This document shows positions 54,633-62,329 of a DNA stretch of 62,329 nt, one piece after another. Each line of letters opens with the position of its first letter. The stretch's first letter is position 1. Origin of the DNA: Chloroflexota bacterium (GTDB taxonomy: Bacteria > Chloroflexota > Anaerolineae > B4-G1); the NCBI GenBank assembly GCA_024232355.1, contig JAAEPW010000810.1:1-62329 (forward strand). The letters are read 5' to 3'. The notes beneath the pieces were generated by a model. The model did not search any database. It was not told the origin of the DNA and saw nothing but the letters and a program-made list of their open reading frames with translations. Made by a program: the position numbers and the translations under genes.

Positions 54633-55681
54633 TTCATATCCTCCTTTTGAGAAAGCGATGCAAACAGTTCTTCAACTTGTGTCACTCTGATGCCGGTTCT
54701 TTCCAGCAGCAGGTCATAGACTCTCTCAATCGCCCCCATCTGCTGCTTCATCATAGCTACGGCTTCGGGGCGCATACCAAGCTTTTCTGGTCCCTCGGAC
54801 AACGAGGTGACCACGCTGAATAGCCTTCTAGTACAAGCGGCTACGTCGAAATACTCGATTTGCTCCACTGGGGTTTCTGTCAGCCGTTCGTACTCGTGCA
54901 AAATGATATCACGCCACTTGGCATCTTTGTGAGTGCTTATCAGGAGCAGTGTCCAGGCCAGGTCGAAACGCGAATCCGAGATGTCAAATGCGGTCCAATC
55001 AACCACTATCATCGATCCGTCATCGCGCAGGAGCACGTTTCCGGGATGAAAATCCCAGTGGATGGGCGAGGGGCGCAGACAGGGCACTTGGTCCCGGCGT
55101 ACCTCCAACCACTCTAGCACGGGCAGAAAACCGGATTGGGGAAAGCCCGAGAGAAAATGACGGAACTGGGTCAGTCCACGATCCACCAAAATATAGGGGT
55201 CCCTTGTGTCATACTTTGATACGTCGTCGACAAAAGGGCGCCACTCTAGCGCGTGCAACTGGACGAGCAAGTCACAGAATTGGGTCAATAACTTTTGCTG
55301 TTTTTCCCCAGGCGAGCCGAACAATAGTGGCCACAGCATTTGACCCTTGATTCTCTCCATAATGACGAATGGTTTGTCAAAGGGAGAGTTCTCGCGCTCC
55401 AGGATCAGTACCTGGGGTACCGGATAACTCGCATCATACAATTGGCTCATACCGTGGAACTCGCGTGCTGATTTTTCGTGGGCATCATCTCCGGGGTAGA
55501 TGCGCAAGATCAGGGCTTTACGCTGGCGTTCCCCTGTCGGCCCATACTCCAAGTCGAAGGAATAGATATCGCTCTCCCAACCCACACTGATGCTGGTCAG
55601 GTTTGAGACTTGCATCCCTGATTTGTTCGGAAAGATGTGCGTATAGTAATCGTGCAGATAGTTTTGCATATCCTTGTTCAT
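54629..55681 (-). CDS. Aminoglycoside phosphotransferase-family kinase
   Basis: This 350-residue kinase of the APH fold has the catalytic loop HWDFHPGNVLL (about residue 210) with the Asp and Asn, and the metal Asp in MIVVDWTAFDISDSRFDL. KALILRIYPGD gives the N-lobe strand with a probable nucleotide-binding position. Substrates in this family range from antibiotics to choline and sugars; nothing points to one. AAAGGAG stands before the ATG at 55681. It is coupled to the META lipoprotein gene. Confidence 0.85.
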   Translation of the reverse strand: MNKDMQNYLHDYYTHIFPNKSGMQVSNLTSISVGWESDIYSFDLEYGPTGERQRKALILRIYPGDDAHEKSAREFHGMSQLYDASYPVPQVLILERENSPFDKPFVIMERIKGQMLWPLLFGSPGEKQQKLLTQFCDLLVQLHALEWRPFVDDVSKYDTRDPYILVDRGLTQFRHFLSGFPQSGFLPVLEWLEVRRDQVPCLRPSPIHWDFHPGNVLLRDDGSMIVVDWTAFDISDSRFDLAWTLLLISTHKDAKWRDIILHEYERLTETPVEQIEYFDVAACTRRLFSVVTSLSEGPEKLGMRPEAVAMMKQQMGAIERVYDLLLERTGIRVTQVEELFASLSQKEDMK

Positions 55682-55690
55682 AATGCTCCT

Positions 55691-56380
55691 TTAACTTGTT
55701 CCTCGTGCCCACATCTCTAGCGGCAAAAGTTCACGACTGATGATAGTGAGGGCTTTAGGCGACATCTTGCCATCCTCCACGAGTTGTCGTCCAGCCTCTT
55801 TTGCCGCTTTCAAAATGTCGTCTACGGGCGCTCCCTGTTCCATCATTGACTTTAACGCTGGCCCATGAGGCCGCAACAGTGCCCCCGCAAATTCCCTTTC
55901 GGCATGCTCACAGAAAGCGTGCATATGAGCAAGCAGTAGGTCAAAGTTGTCCAGTTCCCAGTAACCACAACTGGAGACCAACACAATTTGACCGGGCTTG
56001 GTTCCCTCGCGCAGGGGGTGGTGACAATGCCCATCGCGTAACTCTACAAACGGTTCCCCCAGAGGAATCAGTATCCGATCTATCAGATTCTTTAGTGGGC
56101 CGGTCATCCCGCTTATATAGACCGGGGTGGAAAAAACCCAAACATCTGCATCGCATAGTTTGGGGTGCAGCATCTGCATATCGTCTTTTTGAAAACATTC
56201 CCCTGGTGTATGCGTGGAACAGCGAAAATCGCCCTGGCAAGGGTTGATCTTGAGCCTTTTGGTGTAAAAGAGTTCGACCTCTGCTCCCACCTCGCGCATC
56301 CCTTCAAGAAAGGGGGCAAGGATTAGTGCGGTATCACCTTTATCCATCTTGGGACTGCCATTGATCGCCACTATTTTCAT
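55691..56380 (-). CDS. NADPH-dependent FMN reductase (flavodoxin-fold)
   Basis: This 229-residue protein starts MKIVAINGSPKMDKGDTALI, the FMN phosphate loop. CQGDFRCSTHTPGECFQKDD is the Cys-containing stretch typical of iron-sulfur flavoprotein-like reductases, and VWVFSTPVYISGMTGPLKNL closes the flavin site. The open frame continues to 56539 but without a ribosome site; GAGG stands eight bases before the ATG at 56380. It may reduce quinones or flavins. Confidence 0.88.
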   Translation of the reverse strand: MKIVAINGSPKMDKGDTALILAPFLEGMREVGAEVELFYTKRLKINPCQGDFRCSTHTPGECFQKDDMQMLHPKLCDADVWVFSTPVYISGMTGPLKNLIDRILIPLGEPFVELRDGHCHHPLREGTKPGQIVLVSSCGYWELDNFDLLLAHMHAFCEHAEREFAGALLRPHGPALKSMMEQGAPVDDILKAAKEAGRQLVEDGKMSPKALTIISRELLPLEMWARGTS

Positions 56381-56391
56381 TTTTCTTTCCT

Positions 56392-57198
56392 CTATTCGTT
56401 TTTCTTCTTTGTGAACCTGTATTGAGTCAGTGTTTCCGGATCCCACAAGAACGCGACGATCACGGCGATGATGAGGATAAAGATACAGGTGATCAAATGG
56501 CCCAAAGAGGTATAAAAACTTGCAATGGCCAGCGTGCATACGTTGTACACTGCGTGAATCAAAATGGTGGCAAACACATTTTTTCCCGTGTTGTTATAAA
56601 GCCAGACGATCAGGGTACGTATCGCGGCCAAAGATAGCAGTTGCACAATTACCCTTTGCGAATCTTGACCTGAAAGCATATAGAGCGGGATGTGCCACGT
56701 AGCCCATATGCTCCCCAAAATTATACTGGCAACAAGGGCATTCCATCGCTTTTCCATTGGGTCAAAAGCATACCCCATCCAGCCTATTTCTTCAAATAAA
56801 GCAAAGATGAAAAACATGAGAAATGCGACCGGCGTTGCTGCAACTGGGAACAAGGCCTCAGGAAGTGTTTCTCCTGTTAAAATCGTTATCCCTAATGCCA
56901 AGAGGAACAGGACCGGCATCAGGAAAAGGATTGGCGCGTACCAGATTTTTCTCGTGATACTCTTATAGTCAAAGCATCTCTTTAACAAGCTCTTGGCGCC
57001 CTCTGCTCGGTTTGCTCTGTACGCAAGGATCAACGCGGCCGTTATGGGCGCGAGGGCGATGATCAAACCTATGAGCATGACCATTTCTTGCGGGACGAGG
57101 GAAGCAAGAATATAGGGGGGCACAGACATAACAAAAGTCAATACAAAAAAGGCAGTGATATTCTTTGATGTTTCGGATATTCTAGTCGCATTATTCAT
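56392..57198 (-). CDS. CPBP-family membrane protein with altered motif
   Basis: This 268-residue protein has seven or eight helices. The CAAX-protease/bacteriocin-processing motifs are partly present: FEEIGWMGYAFD (EExxxR motif with Met where Arg is usual), WHIPLY, and HAVYN. AAGGAG stands before the ATG at 57198, which overlaps the MFS gene end by 8 bases. The missing Arg may mean reduced or lost protease activity. A second CPBP gene lies at 59122. Confidence 0.85.
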   Translation of the reverse strand: MNNATRISETSKNITAFFVLTFVMSVPPYILASLVPQEMVMLIGLIIALAPITAALILAYRANRAEGAKSLLKRCFDYKSITRKIWYAPILFLMPVLFLLALGITILTGETLPEALFPVAATPVAFLMFFIFALFEEIGWMGYAFDPMEKRWNALVASIILGSIWATWHIPLYMLSGQDSQRVIVQLLSLAAIRTLIVWLYNNTGKNVFATILIHAVYNVCTLAIASFYTSLGHLITCIFILIIAVIVAFLWDPETLTQYRFTKKKNE

Positions 57199-58636
57199 TT
57201 TTCTTTCTCCTTGTAGATGATACTCGGGCATACCCCGAGTCACGTCGATGGATGGCCAAGGCGACGATCTCACGCAAAGAGCCCCGGGCTGCTATGACCC
57301 GTTGGTTCGATATTTCGCTCGTCAGGTCTGTTTTCTTTGCTAGTTGCCAAGGCTCACGTAAAACCACGAGAGCCAGCAGCATGCTGAACAACGCGATCGC
57401 TACCGAAGCGGCAAAAGCGCTCTGTGGAGCCATACTGGCGGCAGCCATGGCGGCCAACAACGGCCCCACCACACCACCCAATGATGCGGCTGATGATTTG
57501 ATGCCCATCACCCGCGCCCTGTGCCGCTCCTCGCTAATGTCCAAAAAGAATGCGCCCAACGCGGGTGATATCAATCCCTCTCCCAACCCGCCTATGGCAA
57601 AGGAGAGCAATACCAGTCCCAGCGAGTTGGTAAAGATCAAGCCGGCAAACTGGGCGGAGAAAAGAAACAGCCCAACGACGATGGATGGCTTGCGACCAAA
57701 CCTGTCACCCACCCGGCCGAGGGTTGTCTGGCCCAGAGCCGACATCAGACCATAACCCCCGGCTGCCATGCCGAACTGTGCCGTAGTCCAGCCCAGGTCG
57801 TCAAAAACGTAGAATAGCAATTGGGGCTCAAAAAAGGCCCAGGCACAGTACATGGCAAAGCTGATAAAGAGCAGTACCCCGAATGCGGATAGCGGACGGG
57901 GTAGCGATGTCCAGAATGATTCCGCCTGCGTGGAAGCCAGCCCGGTTGTCCGTCGTCTTGTCCGGCGCAGGCGCAATGCCTCGCGCTGCCGCACCGCTCG
58001 GGGGCGTGTCTCTGGAACCAGGATAGCGGCTGCCGCAAAAGCAAGCAAACCCATCCCAGCCGAGAGCAAGAACGGTGCTTCAAAACCCCACGCATCATAG
58101 AGCACGCCGCCTGCAAATGGTCCCAGCACCCAACCCACTGATGCACCCCCGGTCACAAAGCCAAGCCAACGGGAACGCTGGTCTTGAGGTGCTATATCGG
58201 CAACGATACCCAGCGCGGCCGGAAACAAGCCGGCTGATAGCGCGCCTTCCAGCGCACGCATCACGACGAGCATCTCAGTCGAGGTCGCTAGCAAAAATCC
58301 GATATTCGCCAGAGCAAAAGAGACCAACGAACCCAGCACCAGCGGCCGCCGGCCAATGCGGTCGGCCAGTATCCCCATAAAGGGCGACGCCACGATCCCG
58401 GCCAACGCATAAGCGGTTGACATCAGACTCAGGGCGCCCACGCCAGAGCCAAATTCGCCCAACCGCCGGGCAAATATGGGCATTGTGATGGCATAACCCG
58501 TCATCAGTAACCCCAAACTGACTGCCAACAGCCAAATGATGCGGATAGCGCGGCGTAGGTCTATCTCCGAGGTGATGACCTGGCCTGCGACAAACACCTG
58601 CCCCATGTGCGCGTGGATGTCACGATCCGCGCTCAC
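57191..58636 (-). CDS. MFS transporter
   Basis: This 481-residue transporter has 12 helices. LADRIGRRPLVLGSLVSFAL is the loop 2-3 motif; VGDRFGRKPSIVVGLFLFSA is its C-half counterpart. It resembles the multidrug-efflux group (TetA/NorA-like, DHA1). It starts at a GTG that overlaps the stop of the upstream SnoaL-like gene (GTGA at 58633-58636). The C-terminal 60 residues are hydrophilic and basic. Confidence 0.9.
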   Translation of the reverse strand: MSADRDIHAHMGQVFVAGQVITSEIDLRRAIRIIWLLAVSLGLLMTGYAITMPIFARRLGEFGSGVGALSLMSTAYALAGIVASPFMGILADRIGRRPLVLGSLVSFALANIGFLLATSTEMLVVMRALEGALSAGLFPAALGIVADIAPQDQRSRWLGFVTGGASVGWVLGPFAGGVLYDAWGFEAPFLLSAGMGLLAFAAAAILVPETRPRAVRQREALRLRRTRRRTTGLASTQAESFWTSLPRPLSAFGVLLFISFAMYCAWAFFEPQLLFYVFDDLGWTTAQFGMAAGGYGLMSALGQTTLGRVGDRFGRKPSIVVGLFLFSAQFAGLIFTNSLGLVLLSFAIGGLGEGLISPALGAFFLDISEERHRARVMGIKSSAASLGGVVGPLLAAMAAASMAPQSAFAASVAIALFSMLLALVVLREPWQLAKKTDLTSEISNQRVIAARGSLREIVALAIHRRDSGYARVSSTRRKKNE

Positions 58637-59073
58637 AATGCCACGCCCAACTCGACCATCAACGTAGCCAGGTCCATGTAGGTTGTTTCGCGTTGAATGA
58701 GGCCATCGCGAACGTCATAGATAGAGACCCCCCGTAGTTGGATCGTCCGGCCGCTCGGCTCTATCCGCTCTCCAAAGGCCGGGGGACCTAGCGGCCCGTC
58801 GTTGGTGCCGGTAAAGGTCCATTGCGTGACCACGACGGTTTCGGCTGCGATGGTACGGGTGATTTCATAGTCCATTTCTGAAAAGCCCGCGAACCAAGAG
58901 GGCCAAAAGGCGTGGGTTTCTTCAGCTGAACTAGGAGGGTTTTCAAAGGCGTCAGCATAGACCCAATCCAGGACGAAATTAGTAGAACGCAAAGTTTTCA
59001 TCCGACGCTCGTCCTGTGTCATCAGGGCGGCGGTGTATTCCGAGACGACATTGAGAGATGGGGGAGTATTCAT
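58633..59073 (-). CDS. SnoaL-like protein
   Basis: This 146-residue protein of the NTF2-like superfamily has the pattern NVVSEYTAALMTQDERRMKT, ETHAFWPSWFAGFSEMDYEI and RTIQLRGVSIYDVRDGLIQR of the SnoaL-like ester-cyclase group. Members bind small hydrophobic ligands and serve as cyclases or have unknown roles. AAAGGA stands before the ATG. Its stop overlaps the MFS start, so they are expressed together. Confidence 0.85.
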   Translation of the reverse strand: MNTPPSLNVVSEYTAALMTQDERRMKTLRSTNFVLDWVYADAFENPPSSAEETHAFWPSWFAGFSEMDYEITRTIAAETVVVTQWTFTGTNDGPLGPPAFGERIEPSGRTIQLRGVSIYDVRDGLIQRETTYMDLATLMVELGVAL

Positions 59074-59121
59074 TGTACTTTCCTTTTTCGTGAGATTTGA
59101 GCGATCCAGATCGATGATGAC

Positions 59122-59958
59122 TCAGACATTCGCTCGCTTTATTCTCTGCTGGTAAAGCCACAGCCCCGCCAACGTGATCAAGGCAATGCTCAAAATTCCT
59201 TCCATACCAGGAGTGAACAGGATTCCGGTCTGTCTTTTAACCTTGAAGAAACCTTCCGTTAGAACCACCGCGATGACGGCATTATTGATCGTGTGCATGA
59301 TCAATGCGGGCCAGGTGGATCCCGTGATCAGCCGGATCTCGCCAAAGAGGATGCCAGAAGCCGTGATGCCCAGGATCGCCATCGGCACGAAAACTGCCAG
59401 GCTTTGGGTGCTAAAGCTATCAAACGTAGCACTGTCGAGTAAGCCCAGCCAATAGGGTATATGCCAGGTTCCCCATACAAAACCGGCGAGCAAATGACCG
59501 GCGATGGGTTTGATGCCGGTCGAATTCATCTTGGGGGTCAGATAACCGCGCCAGGCGAATTCTTCAAAGATATTCTTGATGAAATTCGATATCAAGCCCA
59601 TCGTCATAGCCTGAATAAACAGGCCGGTCGAAAAGTCGGTGACGGAAATACCGCCGAATAGCAGGCCAATCAACAGCACGATAGCCACAATAAGCGGGTA
59701 AATCAAAATGCTCAAGGCGTACCACTTGCCGTTCCCGTTCAAGTTGGGTTTGACGCCGATGTCTTGCCAGTCTTTGGTGAACAGACGCAGTAGGATTGAA
59801 ACCAGGAAGGGGGCAACCAACCACAGGAGCATACCCAGGCCCTGTGACTCCGGGGTTCCGCCGCCCTGGGCAAAAAAGTAAGCCATCCAACCGATGATGT
59901 TGATGGCGAGAACAAAAATGATCAGATTGCGAATGCTGCCTTTGTTTTGTGTGCTCAT
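59122..59958 (-). CDS. CPBP-family intramembrane metalloprotease
   Basis: This 278-residue membrane protein has eight helices and complete CPBP motifs: FEEFAWRGYLTP (EExxxR), WGTWHIPYWLG, and MHTINNAV with a His. Relatives process prenylated proteins or bacteriocins, or give immunity to them. AAGGAG stands nine bases before the ATG. It is the first gene of a minus-strand set with the SnoaL-like, MFS and CPBP genes (gap of 48 bases to the next). Confidence 0.88.
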   Translation of the reverse strand: MSTQNKGSIRNLIIFVLAINIIGWMAYFFAQGGGTPESQGLGMLLWLVAPFLVSILLRLFTKDWQDIGVKPNLNGNGKWYALSILIYPLIVAIVLLIGLLFGGISVTDFSTGLFIQAMTMGLISNFIKNIFEEFAWRGYLTPKMNSTGIKPIAGHLLAGFVWGTWHIPYWLGLLDSATFDSFSTQSLAVFVPMAILGITASGILFGEIRLITGSTWPALIMHTINNAVIAVVLTEGFFKVKRQTGILFTPGMEGILSIALITLAGLWLYQQRIKRANV

Positions 59959-60000
59959 TTGCTAATTCTCCTTATCGTTGATGGGTTGAATTGAAACGAG

Positions 60001-60174
60001 TTACCCTTGCGCTGCCAGTGCCAGGCGGGACCCCAACTGGGTAACGTCTTGGTATATTCGAACTTGCAGAATATCCAAGCCGCTCTTGGTCACAATCACG
60101 AGGATGGTAGACGCCAGAATGATGATTATGGCGTTCAGTTTTTGGATCGAGCAGATTTTCTTATCCTCCGTCAA
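60001..60174 (-). CDS. Possible small single-helix protein
   Basis: A 57-residue frame with one helix (LNAIIIILASTILVIV) follows and overlaps the hydrolase gene by 14 bases if the TTG at 60174 is used. No family is recognised. The open frame to 60237 would overlap more. It could be spurious. Confidence 0.35.
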   Translation of the reverse strand: MTEDKKICSIQKLNAIIIILASTILVIVTKSGLDILQVRIYQDVTQLGSRLALAAQG

Positions 60175-61018
60175 TGAATGCTTTGATGGAGGCCAAATAC
60201 TCGTCTGGTTTTTCCATAGCGATCGCATGTCCGGCACCTGGGATGATATTCAGGCTGATATTGGGATAATACGCTATAATCCCACGTCTATCCGCATCCG
60301 AACTGACTGGATCATTTTCTCCACCGATGACCAAAACATCCCCAGGCCAAGGATTTTTCATACCAAACGCATATTTGTCTAGCGTATCCGCACCTGTACG
60401 AAAGTGGCTGAGCACATCCGCTTTGCTCAAGTGAACGTCAAATATGTGATCAAGATAGTCTTTCCAAAAGGCTTGTTGATGGTCGGGTATGGACAAAATC
60501 TTCAAGACGCTCTTTTTGTAGACTGTCTTGATGGTGTTTTTCGGCAACAAAGGGATCAGCGCCAAAATGAATCTCAAAATAATTCTCTGGATTCCTGGAG
60601 GTGAAAGCGGCCCAGTACTACTCAGTACCAGTTTTTTTGCCCTAGAGGGAAAGCGTTGAACCATAACTTGGGCGACCATACCGCCGTATGATTGCCCCAG
60701 GATCAGAATGTCCTGCGCTTGTTCGGCGTCCAATATGGCAAGGATGCCATTTGTGATTTCGTCAATACTCCACAATGGTGGATAGGTCGGCACGATGACG
60801 CGATAATGGGGCTCAAATAACTCAATGTACGCAAAAGCGGTCTCTGCAACGCGCAAGCCGCCATTCAATAACAGCATCGTTTCGCTTCTCTGCCCACAAG
60901 CAATGTATTCCCATCGCACACCGGCGACTGCGAGTTCTTTGCAAGGGTGCTTGGCTCGAAATTCAACGAGTTTCTCCCTTTGTGCTTCAAGTTGAGGTGC
61001 ATGTATTTCTTGTTTCAT
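60161..61018 (-). CDS. Alpha/beta hydrolase
   Basis: This 285-residue enzyme of the alpha/beta hydrolase fold has the nucleophile elbow LGQSYGGMVAQ, the acid region LVIGGENDPVSSDADRRG, and the catalytic His in GAGHAIAMEKPDEY. LLLNGGLRVAETAFAYIELF gives the oxyanion position, with NGG in place of the usual HG. It is not coupled clearly with its neighbours. Esterase, lipase or dehalogenase activity cannot be told apart. Confidence 0.88.
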   Translation of the reverse strand: MKQEIHAPQLEAQREKLVEFRAKHPCKELAVAGVRWEYIACGQRSETMLLLNGGLRVAETAFAYIELFEPHYRVIVPTYPPLWSIDEITNGILAILDAEQAQDILILGQSYGGMVAQVMVQRFPSRAKKLVLSSTGPLSPPGIQRIILRFILALIPLLPKNTIKTVYKKSVLKILSIPDHQQAFWKDYLDHIFDVHLSKADVLSHFRTGADTLDKYAFGMKNPWPGDVLVIGGENDPVSSDADRRGIIAYYPNISLNIIPGAGHAIAMEKPDEYLASIKAFIDGG

Positions 61019-61078
61019 CCTCTATATCTGTATTCTCAAGGGTGCTTGTTCTCTTTTTTCCTATGCCGACTTGATGCC

Positions 61079-61477
61079 TTATCCCGGCGACCATTTTGTA
61101 AAGAGCAGTGTGACGAGAACCGCCACATCAATCAGAAGGCCAACGATCAAGTACATATCCCAAAAGATGAACACCAACACCAGCGAAACCGCCGCCGAAG
61201 CAATCGCCAATGCGCGCCACCAATCGAATGGAATGAGGACGCCAAAGAGCGCCAGGCCGGCGGCGATAAAACCGAGTGTCGCGATCACCGACAGCAAGAT
61301 GGCGGTCGTTTTGGTGGTTGATTCAGAGAGTCCGAGTCTGGCCAATAGCCGCGAACCTAGCCCGGGAAAGAACATTGCAGGACTTGGCTTGGGAGCGTTG
61401 GGACTCGGCATCATTGCCAGAATAGAGTGCGTCAGCCCGTGAAGAATGAACAAGACAGCCACAATCATTTTTACCAT
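61079..61477 (-). CDS. Uncharacterised four-helix membrane protein
   Basis: This 132-residue protein has four hydrophobic helices. It begins MVKMIVAVLFILHGLTHSIL with a His in the first helix, followed by a Pro-rich loop (PSPNAPKPSPAMFFPG), as in small DoxX-like or DUF-type proteins. AGGAAGA stands three bases before the ATG. No function is proposed. Confidence 0.7.
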   Translation of the reverse strand: MVKMIVAVLFILHGLTHSILAMMPSPNAPKPSPAMFFPGLGSRLLARLGLSESTTKTTAILLSVIATLGFIAAGLALFGVLIPFDWWRALAIASAAVSLVLVFIFWDMYLIVGLLIDVAVLVTLLFTKWSPG

Positions 61478-61605
61478 AGTTCTTCCTATATAAAATATCT
61501 TGCGTTAACCTGAGCCGCAGTTATTATACACGACTTGCGCCATGTCGCACATCTAGACAATCTTGCCCTTTACGGCCGCCTTTCTGATCAAGAGAATGCA
61601 AGTGG

Positions 61606-61869
61606 TCAACCGCTTTCATGTCGCACGGTGGCGAGCACCACTCTGAGGATGAGTACGGCCCCGCCGTACAGCCCGATGTAACCCAAAATATCAAAGAACG
61701 AGACAGCATCGCTGAACGCGGGACCACCCGGGGTACCGAGCAGCATCACGGATAGCAGGCCGATCGCGCTGCCGAGCAAAGCAAGGGAAAAGGCATCCAG
61801 CTTTGAGAAAAGCAAGAGGGGGAAAAGCGGCAGGGGGGATTTGATTGTTGGGGGCGGGCACTGGAACAC
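61606..61869 (-). CDS. Possible truncated membrane protein
   Basis: The 87-residue frame has two hydrophobic segments (SLALLGSAIGLLSVMLLG and FFDILGYIGLYGGAVLILRV). The first 20 residues (Pro/Leu-rich) do not look like the rest. The 5' end lies directly beside the transposase fragment, so the true start may have been removed by insertion. Confidence 0.35.
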   Translation of the reverse strand: MFQCPPPTIKSPLPLFPLLLFSKLDAFSLALLGSAIGLLSVMLLGTPGGPAFSDAVSFFDILGYIGLYGGAVLILRVVLATVRHESG

Positions 61870-61881
61870 GGAAAGGGGGTA

Positions 61882-62328
61882 TTACGGAGGCTTGAAACGA
61901 ATCTGGAGTCGCAAGTTCAACATTTGCTGGATTTGGTGAGCGCTGAGACGGACATTTCGCCAGGCTTCCAGCAAACGCAAGGCAATGTTCTTGGCCGATC
62001 CCACCCCTCTGGGAAAGGCATTGCGGAACAGACTGCCGTACGCGATCAACTGAGCAATGGTATGAGCAATCTGCAATAAGAGGTAAAATATCTTGGCGGA
62101 AACAGGATCGTGAGTGTAGATGTGTTCCAGAGCGTAGCCCCCATTCTTTTGCACATTAAAGCCTTCATTTTCAATTTTCCAACGTAATCGACCTCCTTCG
62201 TTCGATAAATCGGTAGTGTTCATGAGAGCACTTGATAGACCCTCTCTAGCCAGCAACTGATTGGACACTTTTGACCAGTGTGAAGGGCTGAGAGGCAGGC
62301 GAGAAACCCAGTATCGAGTAAGGATCAT
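61882..62328 (-). pseudogene. Transposase C-terminal part, cut by the window edge
   Basis: The frame runs to the right edge of the window and reads GGRLRWKIENEGFNVQKNGG and YALEHIYTHDPVSAKIFYLL, the C-terminal region of a DDE transposase with the Glu of the catalytic triad in the KIENEGFN block. The N-terminal part lies outside. Whether it is intact there is not known. Confidence 0.6.
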
Positions 62329-62329
62329 C

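Overview
The window looks like a chromosomal stretch (roughly 50-55% GC by eye) of a Chloroflexota bacterium, probably Anaerolineae-like. This rests on family content and not on a marker-gene search: a giant BTAD/AAA/TPR activator, sugar-ABC permeases with extra inserted segments, a lipoprotein with an (Ala-Glu-Glu-Pro)n linker, DUF5107 and DUF11 secreted proteins, and SD-led GTG/TTG starts. Most of the window is ordinary housekeeping sequence. The accessory parts are the transposase-rich ends, the 42.1-51.9 kb transporter region and the repeat-rich surroundings of recA.

Layout: 0-0.8 kb transposase remnant. 1.1-3.9 kb four-subunit 2-oxoacid:ferredoxin oxidoreductase operon. 4.1-7.7 kb BTAD regulator. 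7.8-9.4 kb serS followed by tRNA-Ser(UGA) and tRNA-Ser(GCU). 9.4-11.6 kb deoxynucleoside kinase, EamA transporter and flavin reductase. 11.7-16.4 kb mreB-mreC-mreD-mrdA cell-shape operon. 16.5-18.9 kb scpA, VanZ-like protein and glycosyltransferase. 19-23.1 kb sugar ABC importer (binding protein and two permeases, no ATPase). 23.3-26.6 kb rpsO-pnp-lepB. 27-30.2 kb secreted proteins. 30.2-32.5 kb AIR-synthase-like protein and ychF. 32.6-35.8 kb orphan GatB-like PTS IIB, an unrecognised two-gene operon and a deoxyribosyltransferase-like protein. 35.8-38.6 kb tRNA-Arg, epimerase and nnrE/nnrD fusion. 38.7-41.9 kb YtxH protein, membrane protein, mnmA and a cysteine desulfurase.

The most striking locus is at 43.8-44.6 kb. 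What looks like two short ORFs plus a tail is one continuous reading frame of the alkylmercury lyase (MerB) family, interrupted only by two in-frame TGA codons. Both fall where MerB has its catalytic cysteines (Cys96 and Cys159), the catalytic Asp is kept three residues after the first, and each TGA is followed by a hairpin of bacterial SECIS type. I read it as a double-selenocysteine MerB homologue. It lies between an MFS exporter and a MacB/FtsX-type ABC exporter, suggesting an organometal or metal detoxification cassette.

Further right come an ABC-2 exporter operon with a secreted metallophosphoesterase between its two permeases (48.0-51.9 kb), and recA with a LexA-box-like sequence in its promoter. 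Around recA lie two decayed IS1-like transposase pieces and two ~150-bp elements with 19-bp inverted repeats. The last part holds a run of small accessory genes (META lipoprotein, APH-type kinase, FMN reductase, two CPBP membrane proteins, MFS, SnoaL-like, alpha/beta hydrolase) and a transposase fragment at the right edge.
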